Positions 7,958 through 17,192 of a DNA stretch of 64,000 nucleotides are shown here, piece by piece. The DNA is from Saccharothrix sp. NRRL B-16348 (GTDB lineage Bacteria > Actinomycetota > Actinomycetes > Mycobacteriales > Pseudonocardiaceae). The stretch covers positions 1-64,000 of the forward strand of contig NZ_LGED01000213.1 of the NCBI RefSeq assembly GCF_001280085.1, read 5' to 3'. Each line of letters begins with the position of its first letter. Position 1 is the stretch's first letter. Under the pieces are notes generated by a model, which did no database searches, had not been told where the DNA came from, and saw only the letters and a program-made list of their open reading frames with translations. The translations under genes were made by a program, and so were the position numbers.

Positions 7958-9559
7958 TCAGGGACTGGTGCAGGTGAAGATCGGCGTCGTTGGGCTGCCG
8001 CTGCCGATGAACCCGAACGTCGCGCTGCCGCTCGGCGCCAGCGACCCGTTCCACGCGGCATTGCGCACGGCCGCCGAGGACCCGGTGCCGATCGACACGC
8101 CGCTCCAGACCTGGGTGAGCGACTGGCCGGACGCGAGGGTCCAGCGGACCGTCCAGCCGGTGATCGCCGAGGTGCCTGCGGTCACCGAGACCTCGCCCTG
8201 GTAGCCGCCTTGCCACGAGTTGACCGTGCGGTAGGTGGCGCTGCACGCGCCGACCGGAGGTGTCGAAGTCGTGGTGGTGGTCGTGGACGTGGCGGCCGAA
8301 GTCGTGGTGGACGTGGTGGTGGAAGTCGTGGACGTGGGGCCGCCGCCGCTCGGGATGGTCCACGGGATCGCGGCGGGCGTGGTCGGGTAGGGCACGTTGT
8401 CGAACGTGCGGTTGACCGGCAGGCCCTTGAGGTACTTGTCGGCGAAGTCCATGATCGCGTTGTAGTCGGCCATGTCGATCTGGTGGCCGCCCGGCCGGTA
8501 GGCGATGCCGATCCGCTCGGGGACGCCGAGGTACTCGTAGACCATGCGCGCGGCCCGGTGGGTCAGGCCGGTGCCCTGGGGGTTGGTGCGGATGTCCGCG
8601 CCCTCAGTGCCGCTGGTGGTCAGCAGCAGGCGGGGCGCGACCAGGGAGGCCAGCGAGTTCTGGTCGATCGGCAGCCGGGTGGCCTGGTTGCGGAAGGTGG
8701 CGAACCGGGGCGTGAACCAGTACGCGGCGCCGAGGATGTCCTCCAGCTTCTCGTCGTTGCTGTTGCTGGTGAAGAAGTAGCGGTAGTTGCCCATGCCGGC
8801 GGTCCCGGAGGAGCCGGGCACGGTCAGCGCGATGCGGTCGTCGAACGCCCCGGCGACCACCGCTGCCTTGCCGTACCGGGAGTAGCCCGAAACGCCCACC
8901 TTCGTGGTGTCGATCTGCGGGACGGAGCGCAACGCGTCCAGCGTTCGGTGCACGCCCCACGCCCACGCCATCAGCACACCGGTGTCCGCGCCGGGGTAGA
9001 GGCTCCAGAACGCGCCGGTCTTCGACGTGCTGTCCGCGGCAATGCTGTTCGGGGTGATGTGCACCTCGGCGTACCCGCGGCTGGTCGCACTGGCCGCCAG
9101 CGGGTTGAGCATGATGATGGCCGGGAACGGGCCGGTGCCGCTGGGTAGGCGCAGGGTCGCGGTGAACGATGAGGTGCGGCCGTTGGCCGTGACGCTGACT
9201 GTGAGCGTGTTGCCGTTGCGGGTGCCCGTGACAGTCGTCGGCGACGGAGGCAGGTGCCCGTACTGGTAGTACTGCAGCAGTTCGCGCAGTTGATCGCGGC
9301 GGCAGCCCCAGTCGGCCGACGTCGTCAACCGGCTGCCGTCCCAGAACTTGAACGGGTCCGGCAGCTCGGGAACGGTCGGCAGGGCGCCGGCGGCGGGCAA
9401 CGAGTCCGGCAGCGCCGGACACGCGGCCGCCCCGGAGCCCGGCCGGCCGATGGCCGTGGATTGGCCCACGGCCACGACAGCGCTCGCGGCGGCGACGATC
9501 AACACCAGGGCAAGGCCGAGGAGCGTTGAGCGGCGCCTCGAACGGACGGAGCTGTCCAT
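7958..9559 (-). CDS. Secreted CE15 glucuronoyl methylesterase with CBM2
   Basis: 533 residues. The N-terminus MDSSVRSRRRSTLLGLALVL then a hydrophobic stretch is a Sec signal or anchor. The alpha/beta hydrolase domain has VGVSGYSRYGKAAVVAG, the CE15 hallmark S-R-x-G-K with the nucleophile Ser, and GYAEVHITPNSIAAD before it. The C-terminal His candidate is in RPGGHQIDM. A Thr/Ser linker near residue 410-430 leads to a C-terminal CBM2 (CSATYRTVNSWQGGYQGEVSV, conserved Trp). CE15 enzymes cleave the ester between lignin and 4-O-methylglucuronic acid of glucuronoxylan. It lies in tandem with the CE1/CBM2 esterase. Confidence 0.82.
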   Translation of the reverse strand: MDSSVRSRRRSTLLGLALVLIVAAASAVVAVGQSTAIGRPGSGAAACPALPDSLPAAGALPTVPELPDPFKFWDGSRLTTSADWGCRRDQLRELLQYYQYGHLPPSPTTVTGTRNGNTLTVSVTANGRTSSFTATLRLPSGTGPFPAIIMLNPLAASATSRGYAEVHITPNSIAADSTSKTGAFWSLYPGADTGVLMAWAWGVHRTLDALRSVPQIDTTKVGVSGYSRYGKAAVVAGAFDDRIALTVPGSSGTAGMGNYRYFFTSNSNDEKLEDILGAAYWFTPRFATFRNQATRLPIDQNSLASLVAPRLLLTTSGTEGADIRTNPQGTGLTHRAARMVYEYLGVPERIGIAYRPGGHQIDMADYNAIMDFADKYLKGLPVNRTFDNVPYPTTPAAIPWTIPSGGGPTSTTSTTTSTTTSAATSTTTTTTSTPPVGACSATYRTVNSWQGGYQGEVSVTAGTSAITGWTVRWTLASGQSLTQVWSGVSIGTGSSAAVRNAAWNGSLAPSGSATFGFIGSGSPTTPIFTCTSP

Positions 9560-9668
9560 CGAACGATCCTTATCTGGTCAAGGATGCCGGCGGCGCACCC
9601 GAAGCGACAGTGCATCGAGTTCAGGGCAGTGCGGATTCCGTGGCGGCGGGCCGGGAGTCTCCGCGGGT

Positions 9669-10976
9669 TCAGGCGACGGTGCAGGTGCTTCCGTTGAGGG
9701 TGAAGGCGGTCGGCTCGCCGGTGTTGCCGGTGTGGTTGGCCTGGAAGCCGATGCCCACCGAGGCGTTGGGGGCGAGGGCGGCGTTGTACGACACGTTCCG
9801 GGCGGTCACCGCGCCGCTGGCGGGCGTGTAGGTGGCGCTCCAGCCGCTGGTGATGGTCTGTCCGCCGGGGAGCGTGAAGGCCAGGCTCCAGCCGTTGATC
9901 GGGGTGCTTCCGGTGTTGGTGATGGAGATCGACGACGTCAGGCCGGTGTTCCACGCGTTGACGGTGTACGTGACGCGGCAACCGGTCAGACCAGGCGTGG
10001 TGGTCGTGGTGGTGGTGGTCGTTGTAGTAGTCGTGCTGGTGGTGGGCGTGGTTGCGTCGAGGCCGAAGAAGCGGATCACCTGGGCCGCGTCGACCGGGAT
10101 GTTGTGGCCGACGCCCTGCATGCTGATCGCCTCGACCGGCGCCGTCCCCCCGGTGCTGCCGTAGCGGGTGCGGGTGTAGCCGGACTGCGGCGTGTCGGTG
10201 GACGTCGGCGTCTGGCTCAGGCCGTGGACGTTGGTCCACTGCTTGATCTGCTCACCGAAGTTGGGGTAGCGCAGGGTGTCGTCGTTGGTGCCGTGCCAGA
10301 TCTGCATCCTCGGCCGGGGACCGGTGTAGCCGGGGTAGGCGGCGCGGACCAGGTCGCCCCACTGCTGCGGCGTCTTGATCGACTGCCCGCCGGAGCACTG
10401 GCTGTTCCACTCCGAGCCGTTGGTGGTGGCGAAGCACGCGAACGGGACACCCGCGAACGACGCACCCGCCTTGATCACGTCCGGGTAGACGCCGAGCAGG
10501 ACATTGGTCATCATCGCGCCCGAGGAGGTGCCGGTGGCGAAGACCCTGTCGGCGTCCCCGTTGTGGCGCTGCTTGACGTAGTCGACCATCGACATCAGCC
10601 CCACCGGGTCGCTCCCGCCGCCGCGGCGCAACGCCGCCGGCGAGGACACGTCCCAGCACTTGCTGCTCCGGGTCACCGTCGGGTAGATCACAATGAAGCC
10701 GTGCCGGTCGGCCAGGGACGCGTACTGGGTCTGCGAGTGGAAACCCGGTCCCGACCCGCCGCAGTAGTGGATCGCCAGCAGGATCGCGGGCTTCGCGGCC
10801 ACCCGGTCCGGCACGTACAGGTGCATCTGCAGGTTCGTCGGGTTGGTGCCGAAATTCGTCACCTGGGTCAGGCTCGCGGCCGACGCGGCCGGCGGCGACG
10901 CCACCGTCAACACCGTCGCACCCACCAGCCCGGTGACCGCGAGGACGGCACCGGCTACCACGTTCTTCAGGTTCAT
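9669..10976 (-). CDS. Secreted CE1 acetylxylan/feruloyl esterase (PHB-depolymerase-like) with CBM2
   Basis: 435 residues with a Sec signal (VLAVTGLVGATVLTVASPPA, cleavage after ASA). The catalytic domain is esterase_PHB/CE1: LAIHYCGGSG oxyanion strand, RVFATGTSSGAMMTNVL nucleophile elbow, HGTNDDTLRY Asp, and GVGHNIP His. A poly-Thr linker of some 20 residues near 310-330 connects a C-terminal CBM2 (CRVTYTVNAWNTGLTSSISI). It should remove acetyl or feruloyl groups from xylan. It is followed by the CE15 gene after 109 bases. A CGAA-N4-TTCG dyad lies about 100 bases upstream of the start. Confidence 0.83.
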   Translation of the reverse strand: MNLKNVVAGAVLAVTGLVGATVLTVASPPAASAASLTQVTNFGTNPTNLQMHLYVPDRVAAKPAILLAIHYCGGSGPGFHSQTQYASLADRHGFIVIYPTVTRSSKCWDVSSPAALRRGGGSDPVGLMSMVDYVKQRHNGDADRVFATGTSSGAMMTNVLLGVYPDVIKAGASFAGVPFACFATTNGSEWNSQCSGGQSIKTPQQWGDLVRAAYPGYTGPRPRMQIWHGTNDDTLRYPNFGEQIKQWTNVHGLSQTPTSTDTPQSGYTRTRYGSTGGTAPVEAISMQGVGHNIPVDAAQVIRFFGLDATTPTTSTTTTTTTTTTTTTPGLTGCRVTYTVNAWNTGLTSSISITNTGSTPINGWSLAFTLPGGQTITSGWSATYTPASGAVTARNVSYNAALAPNASVGIGFQANHTGNTGEPTAFTLNGSTCTVA

Positions 10977-11074
10977 CGGACCGGATCCTCAGCAACTAAG
11001 CAGGGACGGGTGCGCGTGGCAGCTGCCCGTTCCCCGACGTCGGTGTCGGGCTCGAAACATTACGAAGTATTGGC

Positions 11075-11086
11075 CGAAACAGTTCG
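11075..11086. promoter_or_regulatory. CGAA-N4-TTCG dyad upstream of the CE1 gene
   Basis: CGAAACAGTTCG lies about 99 bases upstream of the CE1 start, with a second CGAAACA 24 bases further upstream. The form CGAA-N4-TTCG resembles operators of xylan-responsive LacI repressors in streptomycetes. The match is short, so this is only a candidate. Confidence 0.35.
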
Positions 11087-11417
11087 ATCCGGCAAGCCCC
11101 AGAACGCATGCGCGTCTCAGTAGCGGCGACTGCGATCGGGTTCACCCCCATGGACGAGCGCCGACCGGTGGGCCGCGTGGCACCTTCGAGACGGGAGGCA
11201 ACCGGTCCGGCGACAGTACGCCCGCGTAGTGAGACGCAGCAGGAGGTGGGAGGCGACACCGGCCAAGGATTCCGCCACTCCACGATCTCGCGAATCAGAG
11301 ACGCCGGACTGTCTGATGTGGACAGTCCAAAAAGGATTCATGCTGGCGCGTCCGTGCTCGGCTGACTAGACTGGAACAGCACCGCCACGTCTGTTGCACC
11401 TCATCCCGGAGGTTCCC

Positions 11418-11897
11418 TTGGTGCGCTTCCGTTTCTTCGCCCATGTAGTAGGTGCGGTGACCTTGACGGCGGGGTTGTTGACCGCCGTTCTCACCGGCAC
11501 CGCCAGCGCGTGCAGCTGCCTGCCTTACGACAACGAGGCACAGCGCTACGCGCGGGCCGCACACGTGTTCACCGGCGTGGTGCTCAGCCGGAGCCTCGAA
11601 CTCGGTGACCCGAGCCACTCCTTCGACGACCTGTACCGCTACACGGTCAAGGTCGCCTTGGAGTACAAGGGCGATGTGCCGGCCACGGTCGACGTCCTCA
11701 GCCCCTACCAGGTGTCGGCGTGCGGCGTCGACATGTCCGTCGGCGTCAACCACCTGGTGTTCGCGAAAGGCGACTCCAGCGACGGTCGTGTCGAATCACA
11801 GCGTTGCGACGGCACCCGCCCCGCCTCCTACGGGCCGCCCAACACGACCCTGACCACCACCGCTCCGACGACGCCCTGCAACACCGCTACGTCTTGA
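11418..11897 (+). CDS. Secreted TIMP-like (netrin-module) protein, copy 1
   Basis: 159 residues from TTG 11418, chosen because CGGAGG precedes it and the paralog at 16375 starts identically in register. A Sec signal (FFAHVVGAVTLTAGLLTAVL) ends TASA, so the mature chain would begin C-S-C (Cys32, Cys34). An N-terminal C-x-C plus the OB-type core YTVKVALEYKGDVPATVDV and later cysteines at VSACGVDM and SQRCDGT match the TIMP/netrin superfamily. In animal TIMPs the first Cys chelates the metalloprotease zinc. The C-terminus is a Thr/Pro-rich tail. An 18-bp hairpin follows directly. Confidence 0.7.
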   Translation: MVRFRFFAHVVGAVTLTAGLLTAVLTGTASACSCLPYDNEAQRYARAAHVFTGVVLSRSLELGDPSHSFDDLYRYTVKVALEYKGDVPATVDVLSPYQVSACGVDMSVGVNHLVFAKGDSSDGRVESQRCDGTRPASYGPPNTTLTTTAPTTPCNTATS

Positions 11898-11902
11898 CGG
11901 CT

Positions 11903-11945
11903 TGTGGGTCGCATCCCGGACAGTGTCTCCGGGATGCGACCCACA
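11903..11945 (+). terminator. Hairpin terminator after TIMP-like copy 1
   Basis: A perfect 18-bp stem (arms 11903-11920 and 11928-11945; core GGGTCGCATCCCGGA) with a 7-base loop, starting 5 bases after the stop codon. Confidence 0.85.
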
Positions 11946-12177
11946 GCGATATCGGCGATCGGGGTGCCGGTGACCAGACGTCGGCGCCGTCGAAGCCGAG
12001 TCCCTCCGCACCAGTCCTGCCGGACACGGTCGGAGAATTCGCGCACGGTCCGTCGCCTTCGACGTTCGGTCACGGCTTGTGTGTGATCACCACGTCGAGT
12101 CGGACGCCCACGTCGTCCAGGGGTTCGGCACTGTGCTTCGCCCCGCACATCGTCACCGCGCCCTCCGACGCCGCCCG

Positions 12178-13224
12178 TCAGCTGCCGCCGGGTGGCGCGG
12201 TGCTCTGACGCAGCACCAGTTCCGTGGCCAGGTCGATCCGCAGGTACGGAGGGCGCTGCCCACGGGCCAGCGTCATGATCATTCGCGCGGCGGTGGCGGC
12301 CATGTCGCGCAACGGTTGGCGGACGGTGGTCAGGGGCGGGCCGCTCCACTCGGTGATCGACAGGTCGTCGTAGCCGACGACGGACAGGTCGCGGGGCACC
12401 GACAGGCCCAGTTCGTGGGCCGCGCGCATCACCCCGAGCGCTTGGTAGTCCGAGCCCGCGAAGATCGCGGTCGGACGGTCCGGGCGGTCGAGCAACTCCA
12501 GGCCGTGGACGTAACCGCCGTGGGCTCGGAAATCGCCGTAGCGGATGCGATGGGGCGCCGCCGGCACTCCTTCCGCGGCCAGCGCGCTGAGGAAGCCTCC
12601 TGCCCTGGCGCGGCTGCACAGCAGCGCCGTCGGCCCGGAGATCATCGCGATCCTCCGGTGCCCGAGCCCGGTCAGGTGGCGGGCCACGGCCAAGCCGCCT
12701 GCCCAGTTCGCCGAGCCCACGACGGGCACTTCCGGCGGCTGTTCTTCCGCGGTGTCCACGAAGACGACGGGAACGCCTGCCTCGGTCAACCGTCGGCGCT
12801 GCCGTTCGTCCAGCTTCAACACCACGAGGATCACGCCGAGCGGTCGCCGGTCGAGCAGGTCGTCGAACCACCGGTCCTTCTGCCCGCGGTTCCCGTGCAG
12901 CTCGGAGAGCACCAGGGCCGTCCGCTCGGCGGAGAGCACCTGCTCGACACCGCGGATGACCTCCATGGCCCATTCGGAGTGCATGTGGTCGAACACCAAC
13001 TCGACCAGCGATGGTCTGGCGGGAGGACGTTCGGATTCCCCTCGGCGCAGGCGGCCCTCCACGCCCCTCACGACACCGACGGACCCGCTCGCACCGATGG
13101 CCGGACGACTGCTTCCCGCCTTCGACGGGCCGACTCCGGTCATGACGGGCGCGGAGGGCACGTCACCCCGCCGGCTTGACGCCCTCCGCACATCGGCGCT
13201 CCACGACTGCGTCGACGTGTTCAT
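12178..13224 (-). CDS. LacI/GalR-type ligand-binding protein without the HTH domain
   Basis: 348 residues from ATG 13224. From about residue 70 on it is a normal LacI effector domain: SLVELVFDHMHSEWAMEVIRG, then LGHRRIAMISGP, then DLSVVGYDDLSITEW and LTTVRQPLRDMAATA. The N-terminal ~65 residues (ending VVRGVEGRLRRGESERPP) contain no helix-turn-helix or TVSKVVNG-type hinge, and none appears in the other frames. The flanking text MTGVGPSK and RRGESER is what usually surrounds the HTH, so a deletion of roughly 40 codons is likely. It is probably a non-DNA-binding relic, or a decoy sugar-binding subunit. Its closest relatives here are the LacI genes at 14011 and 60716. Confidence 0.75.
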   Translation of the reverse strand: MNTSTQSWSADVRRASSRRGDVPSAPVMTGVGPSKAGSSRPAIGASGSVGVVRGVEGRLRRGESERPPARPSLVELVFDHMHSEWAMEVIRGVEQVLSAERTALVLSELHGNRGQKDRWFDDLLDRRPLGVILVVLKLDERQRRRLTEAGVPVVFVDTAEEQPPEVPVVGSANWAGGLAVARHLTGLGHRRIAMISGPTALLCSRARAGGFLSALAAEGVPAAPHRIRYGDFRAHGGYVHGLELLDRPDRPTAIFAGSDYQALGVMRAAHELGLSVPRDLSVVGYDDLSITEWSGPPLTTVRQPLRDMAATAARMIMTLARGQRPPYLRIDLATELVLRQSTAPPGGS

Positions 13225-13580
13225 GCTTGTCCCTGTCCACGAGATGGCCGTACGAACGATCGCAAAACGCGAGAACCGCCGAACTGGTGCCGTGCGGTGT
13301 CGGGATCCCGCTCCACGGGGTCGACGAGTGGCGACCGCGGTTGTGTCAAGCGCATCCACGTCCTCCTTGACGCATGTGGACAGTCGCCGTCCTGCCCGCT
13401 GTGAACGGGGCGGACGGGTCCGGCTCCGAAAACGTTCGATCGACGACCCGAACGCTCGTGCACCGTGGTCCGCCACGGAGCAACATCCGGCGCCGCTCCA
13501 CGGTACGACGCGAATTCGGCGTGCACCCGGTTGAGACGCAAACTTGCGTTGGATGTCGCGCCTCCATGATCGCGACCTGG

Positions 13581-13594
13581 TGTGAGCGCTCACA
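13581..13594. promoter_or_regulatory. Perfect LacI-type operator
   Basis: TGTGAGCGCTCACA is a perfect 14-bp palindrome in the 786-base gap between the two divergent LacI-family genes. The rest of the gap (13225-14010) shows no gene; near 13750-13780 it also has a TTGACA and the loose inverted repeat TTTCGA...TCGAAA. Confidence 0.75.
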
Positions 13595-14010
13595 ATCGGC
13601 TATCCGCCTTCTGGAGCAGCAGGAAGACCGTCCCATTACTCCACGCAGCCCTCGCCCTTGTCTTCGATAACACCTCGCCTTGGCGGATGGATCGGCCATC
13701 TGGTCGGCCACATCGGCCCGACGACCCAAATGAGACTGCGCCCACTGGGCCGCATTGACATATTTCGACGCCTTGCTCGAAACTTCAGATCGTCGGCAGT
13801 GGCCCGCATCGCTCACATCGCGTCCGCCACTTCGGAAGACCGGAAGGAGAGCCTGGTGATCGACCGGTCAGCCTGCTCCGGATCCCGTACGTCCGCCGGG
13901 ATGCCGGCGGAGGCGGCGGCGATGGAGGTCGACCGCGCCGACTGCCCGCTGTCATCGCCGGGCTCGCCGACGCCGAACCCGGAGGCTTGTGACGGCTTCG
14001 GACCGACTCC

Positions 14011-15042
14011 GTGAAGCCGGCGTCGAGATCCTCGCAGGACCTGTCCGACGGCAACGGCACCACCATCGCCCAGATCGCCGTCCTGGCCGGGGTCTCCGTC
14101 GCCACCGTCTCCAAAGTCGTCAACGGCCGCGCCGACGTCGCACCCGACACCCGTGCCGCGGTCGAGACCATCATCCGCGAACACGGCTACCGACAGAAGA
14201 AGGCCAACCGCGCCACGCTCGTCGAACTCGTCCTGCACGAGCTCAAAGGCGCCTACGCCATGGAAATCATCAAAGGCGTGGAACGCGTCGCCGTCGAGCA
14301 CGGCCTGGCCCTCGTCGTCTCGGAGTCGGAAGGCCGGCACACCCTCGGTCGGAACTGGATCGAGGCCGTCATCGCCCGGCGCCCGACAGGTGTGGTCGCG
14401 CCGGTCAACGTGCCGACGCAGAGCCAGCAGGAGCAGCTGCACAGCCGTGGCATCCCCATAGTCCTGGTCGACCCCATGGATGAACCCGATCCCGCCCTGC
14501 CGTCGGTGGCCGCCGACAGCTGGGGCGGCGGCCTGGCGGCCACCCGGCACCTGCTCCGACTCGGCCACCGACGCATCGCCGCCATCACCGGATCATCAGG
14601 ATCGATGCCCAGCCGGGCACGGCTCGACGGCTACCGCACCGCGCTGGAGACCGCCGGCATCCCCGTAGACCCGGTGTTGATCCGGGAAGGCGACTTCCAC
14701 CTCCGAGACGGCTTGGCCCACGGCCAGGAACTCCTCCGTCTCCCGGATCCGCCCACGGCCGTCTTCGCGTTCAACGACGCCCAGGCCGTCGGCGTCTACC
14801 AGGCCGCGCACCAACTCGGGCTCCGCATTCCCGAGGACCTCAGCGTGGTCGGGTTCGACGACCTGCCGACCGCGACCTGGGCGATCCCCGCCCTCACAAC
14901 GGTGCACCAACCGCTGCGCGACATGGCCGCCACCGCCACCCGCATGCTCATCGACATCGCACACGGCACCACCACCCCGCACCGCTCCATGTTCGCCACC
15001 GAACTCATCACCCGCGCCAGCACCGCACCACCACGAGGCTGA
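14011..15042 (+). CDS. LacI/GalR-family transcriptional repressor
   Basis: 343 residues from GTG 14011 (weak ribosome site; an internal start is possible). The HTH reads TTIAQIAVLAGVSVATVSKV then the hinge VNGRADVAPDTRAAVE (residues about 15-60). The effector domain includes LGHRRIAAITGS, RLPDPPTAVFAFNDAQAVG and DLSVVGFDDLPTATW. It is highly similar to the gene at 60716. Position next to esterases and a xylanase relic suggests a xylan- or arabinoxylan-oligosaccharide repressor. The effector sugar is not determinable here. Confidence 0.88.
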   Translation: MKPASRSSQDLSDGNGTTIAQIAVLAGVSVATVSKVVNGRADVAPDTRAAVETIIREHGYRQKKANRATLVELVLHELKGAYAMEIIKGVERVAVEHGLALVVSESEGRHTLGRNWIEAVIARRPTGVVAPVNVPTQSQQEQLHSRGIPIVLVDPMDEPDPALPSVAADSWGGGLAATRHLLRLGHRRIAAITGSSGSMPSRARLDGYRTALETAGIPVDPVLIREGDFHLRDGLAHGQELLRLPDPPTAVFAFNDAQAVGVYQAAHQLGLRIPEDLSVVGFDDLPTATWAIPALTTVHQPLRDMAATATRMLIDIAHGTTTPHRSMFATELITRASTAPPRG

Positions 15043-15327
15043 CCCACGCGACGCTGCGCGGTGCAGCCACCCGGAAGAGGAATCCGGACCTGAGGCATCC
15101 CGCCGACCGCGCCCCGCGGCCCTGGTCACCACCACGGCTTTCGCGGGTAGCGCCGTCGTCACCGCACCCGGTTCCAGGGCAACGGCGACGACTCCGGCCT
15201 GGATCCGACCTGCTCCACCACGCAACACGCCAACCGGTGTGGTGCGACCCCCGCTGCCGACGGCCGCACCCCGCCTCCCACCGCACCCGTCGAGCCCGCA
15301 GGGGTGCTCTCCCAGAAGGTGCTGAAC

Positions 15328-15715
15328 ATGAAGCTGACATCGAGGTCGGCGTCACGCGCACTGGCCGCCGCGCTGCTCGTCGCCGCGACGACGGGCGGCG
15401 CGGTCCTGGCGGCGACGTTCTCCGCCAGCGCCGCAACCACCCTCGGCGCGTCCGCCGCCGCGACGGGCCGCTACTTCGGCGCCGCCGTGACCGCCAACAA
15501 GCTCGGCGACTCCACGTACGTCGGAATCCTCAACCGCGAGTTCAACCAGGTGACTGCCGAGAACGAGATGAAGTGGGACGCGACCGAGCCGTCCCAGGGG
15601 AACTTCACCTTCGCCAACGGCGACCGCATCGCCAACCACGCGCGGGACAGCGGCATGATCATCCGCGGGCACGCCCTGCTTGGCACTCGCAGGAACCCCA
15701 GTGGGCCTGGGTGGG
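15328..15715 (+). pseudogene. Truncated GH10 endo-1,4-beta-xylanase
   Basis: ATG 15328 after AGAAGGT. A Sec signal (ALAAALLVAATTGGAVLA) is followed by a clean GH10 start: GRYFGAAVTANKLGDSTY, FNQVTAENEMKWDATEP, GMIIRGHALL. A one-base loss at about 15680 shifts the frame; the next frame resumes WHSQEPQW, the expected GH10 continuation. Homology then ends near 15710 in IS debris. Both catalytic glutamates (acid/base and nucleophile) are lost, so it is inactive. It was presumably the endoxylanase partner of the CE15/CE1 esterases. Confidence 0.8.
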
Positions 15716-15785
15716 TACCGCTCCGGCATTGTGGGCTGTCCACTGGGCTACCAAGTGCGTTGACCACATAGGTTCGCCGGGTTGG

Positions 15786-16061
15786 TCAAGCTGCTGGTGG
15801 TCGGCCCCAGCGTTGTTGGCGTTCGCTGCGGATGCGTGCTCGTTCACGGCGTTGGGCGTCGAGGATGTCGGGGTGGCGTGCGTTGGCGTTGCGCCAGCGC
15901 AGGTGTCGTTGCAGCTCACGGGCCAACACGGTGTGGTTGGGGTGGTTCGAGTTGGCGATGACGAAGGTGCGCAGTGGTCCGAAGTGCGGCTCGATGGGGT
16001 TGGCCCAGGAGGCGTAGGTCGGGGTCAGGCAGATCTCGACGTTGTTGTCGGTGGGCCTGAC
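15786..16061 (-). pseudogene. IS630-family transposase C-terminal fragment
   Basis: The minus-strand frame ending at TGA 15786-15788 reads NNVEICLTPTYASWANPIEP, HFGPLRTFVIANSNHPNH and RWRNANARHPDILDA. This is the DDE-domain end of IS630-type transposases (the E of the triad lies in NPIEP). In-frame stops precede it, so the N-terminal two thirds are gone. It sits against the broken GH10 gene and probably caused the truncation. Confidence 0.75.
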
Positions 16062-16154
16062 CTACTACGACAACGACCGGTGTCCTCCCGAAGAACACGT
16101 ACCACCACCGGTGAGGGCGCAACGAGTCGTAGCAGCGAACAGGCGAGTGCAACG

Positions 16155-16280
16155 TCATCTTGAGCACCCGGACAGGGCGGCGAACCAGAGCCGTTCTACA
16201 GGCTCGTAGCGGATCCGACTTGCGAGTTGCCGGCGGAGTACGGCGTTCGGTTGTGGTGGCGCCGATGTGCGGCACCCGAC
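16155..16280 (-). pseudogene. Possible IS3/IS481-type transposase remnant
   Basis: The minus strand reads NAVLRRQLASRIRYEPVERL then WFAALS before a stop, reminiscent of the N-terminal region of integrase-core transposases (LRRQ...YEPADRLWFAALS). It is short and further decayed, next to the IS630 fragment. Confidence 0.35.
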
Positions 16281-16374
16281 TCGGCCAAATGGCAACTGGG
16301 CGAATGCCTGCCAGAGCGTCGACCGATACGCTGGACGAGCACCGCCGCCGTTCACCCGACCAGGGGAGCTTTCA

Positions 16375-16863
16375 TTGGCGCGCTTGCGTTTTCTCGCTCA
16401 CGCCACCGGTGCCGTACTGCTGACGGCCGTCTTGTCCGCCGCCGTGCTCACCGGTACTGCCAGTGCGTGCAGTTGTCTGCCCTATGACACCGAACCACAG
16501 CGCTACGCACGGGCCGATCACGTGTTCAGCGGCTACGTGTCCGCGTCCACCGTCCTGGAGCGCGGCAAGCCCAACTACGTCTGGGACGACCTGCGCGCGT
16601 ACACCGTGCAGGTCGACCAGGAGTACAAGGGCGACGTGCCGGCGACCGTGACCGTGACGACCCACTACGCCGGGTCGATGTGCGGGCTCTCGCTCTACGT
16701 CGGCGGGTCGTACCTGGTGTTCGCCTTCGGCGACTCCGCCGACGGCGAAGTGTCGTCCCACTACTGCTCCGGCACCCGCCCGGCAAACGCCGGCCCGCCC
16801 GTGACGACCACGGCGATGGCCGCACCAGCCGCAGCACCCGCCTGCACCGCCGCTGCTGCCTGA
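16375..16863 (+). CDS. Secreted TIMP-like (netrin-module) protein, copy 2
   Basis: 162 residues from TTG 16375, preceded by AGGGGAG and aligned residue for residue with copy 1 at 11418. A Sec signal (FLAHATGAVLLTAVLSAAVL) ends TASA, giving a mature Cys-Ser-Cys N-terminus at residues 32-34. The core YTVQVDQEYKGDVPATVTV is shared with copy 1, and cysteines at GSMCGLSL, SSHYCSGT and APACTA fit a disulfide-bonded OB fold. Both copies share CLPYD and QRYARADHVF. The hairpin that follows differs from that of copy 1, so this is an old duplication. Role unknown; inhibition of a secreted metalloprotease is a family-based guess. Confidence 0.7.
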   Translation: MARLRFLAHATGAVLLTAVLSAAVLTGTASACSCLPYDTEPQRYARADHVFSGYVSASTVLERGKPNYVWDDLRAYTVQVDQEYKGDVPATVTVTTHYAGSMCGLSLYVGGSYLVFAFGDSADGEVSSHYCSGTRPANAGPPVTTTAMAAPAAAPACTAAAA

Positions 16864-16875
16864 CCGCCCCCCGGA

Positions 16876-16909
16876 CCGGATGTGGGTGGCCGCCACCACC
16901 CACATCCGG
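16876..16909 (+). terminator. Hairpin terminator after TIMP-like copy 2
   Basis: Perfect 14-bp stem CCGGATGTGGGTGG / CCACCCACATCCGG with a 6-base loop, 12 bases past the stop. Confidence 0.8.
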
Positions 16910-17192
16910 ACATCGTGTTGCAGCGCCTCGGTGACGGCTGTTCACAGCTGACGGCGACCTCGACCCGTAGTCGAGCGCTGGAGCCCGGCCGTGGCGGCCC
17001 TGATCGCCGAGCTGACGGCCCCGCCCACCTCCGCTCGGCCCTGGCCTGGGCACTGCCCCCCTTGACCGTGCCGAGAGCCCGACCACCCGCGGTGACCACG
17101 GGCAATCCCGGTCCGGAGTCGGACCGCACCGGACTCCGGCCCTCGCCACCGCACCGTGACGGCGCCCGGCCCCGCGCATCGCCGCCGACCGA

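Noticed and set aside
9990..10050. GTGGTG/GTCGTC simple repeats as a regulatory microsatellite
   Set aside because: They encode the poly-Thr linker of the CE1/CBM2 esterase in frame; a similar run at about 8260-8330 encodes the CE15 linker.
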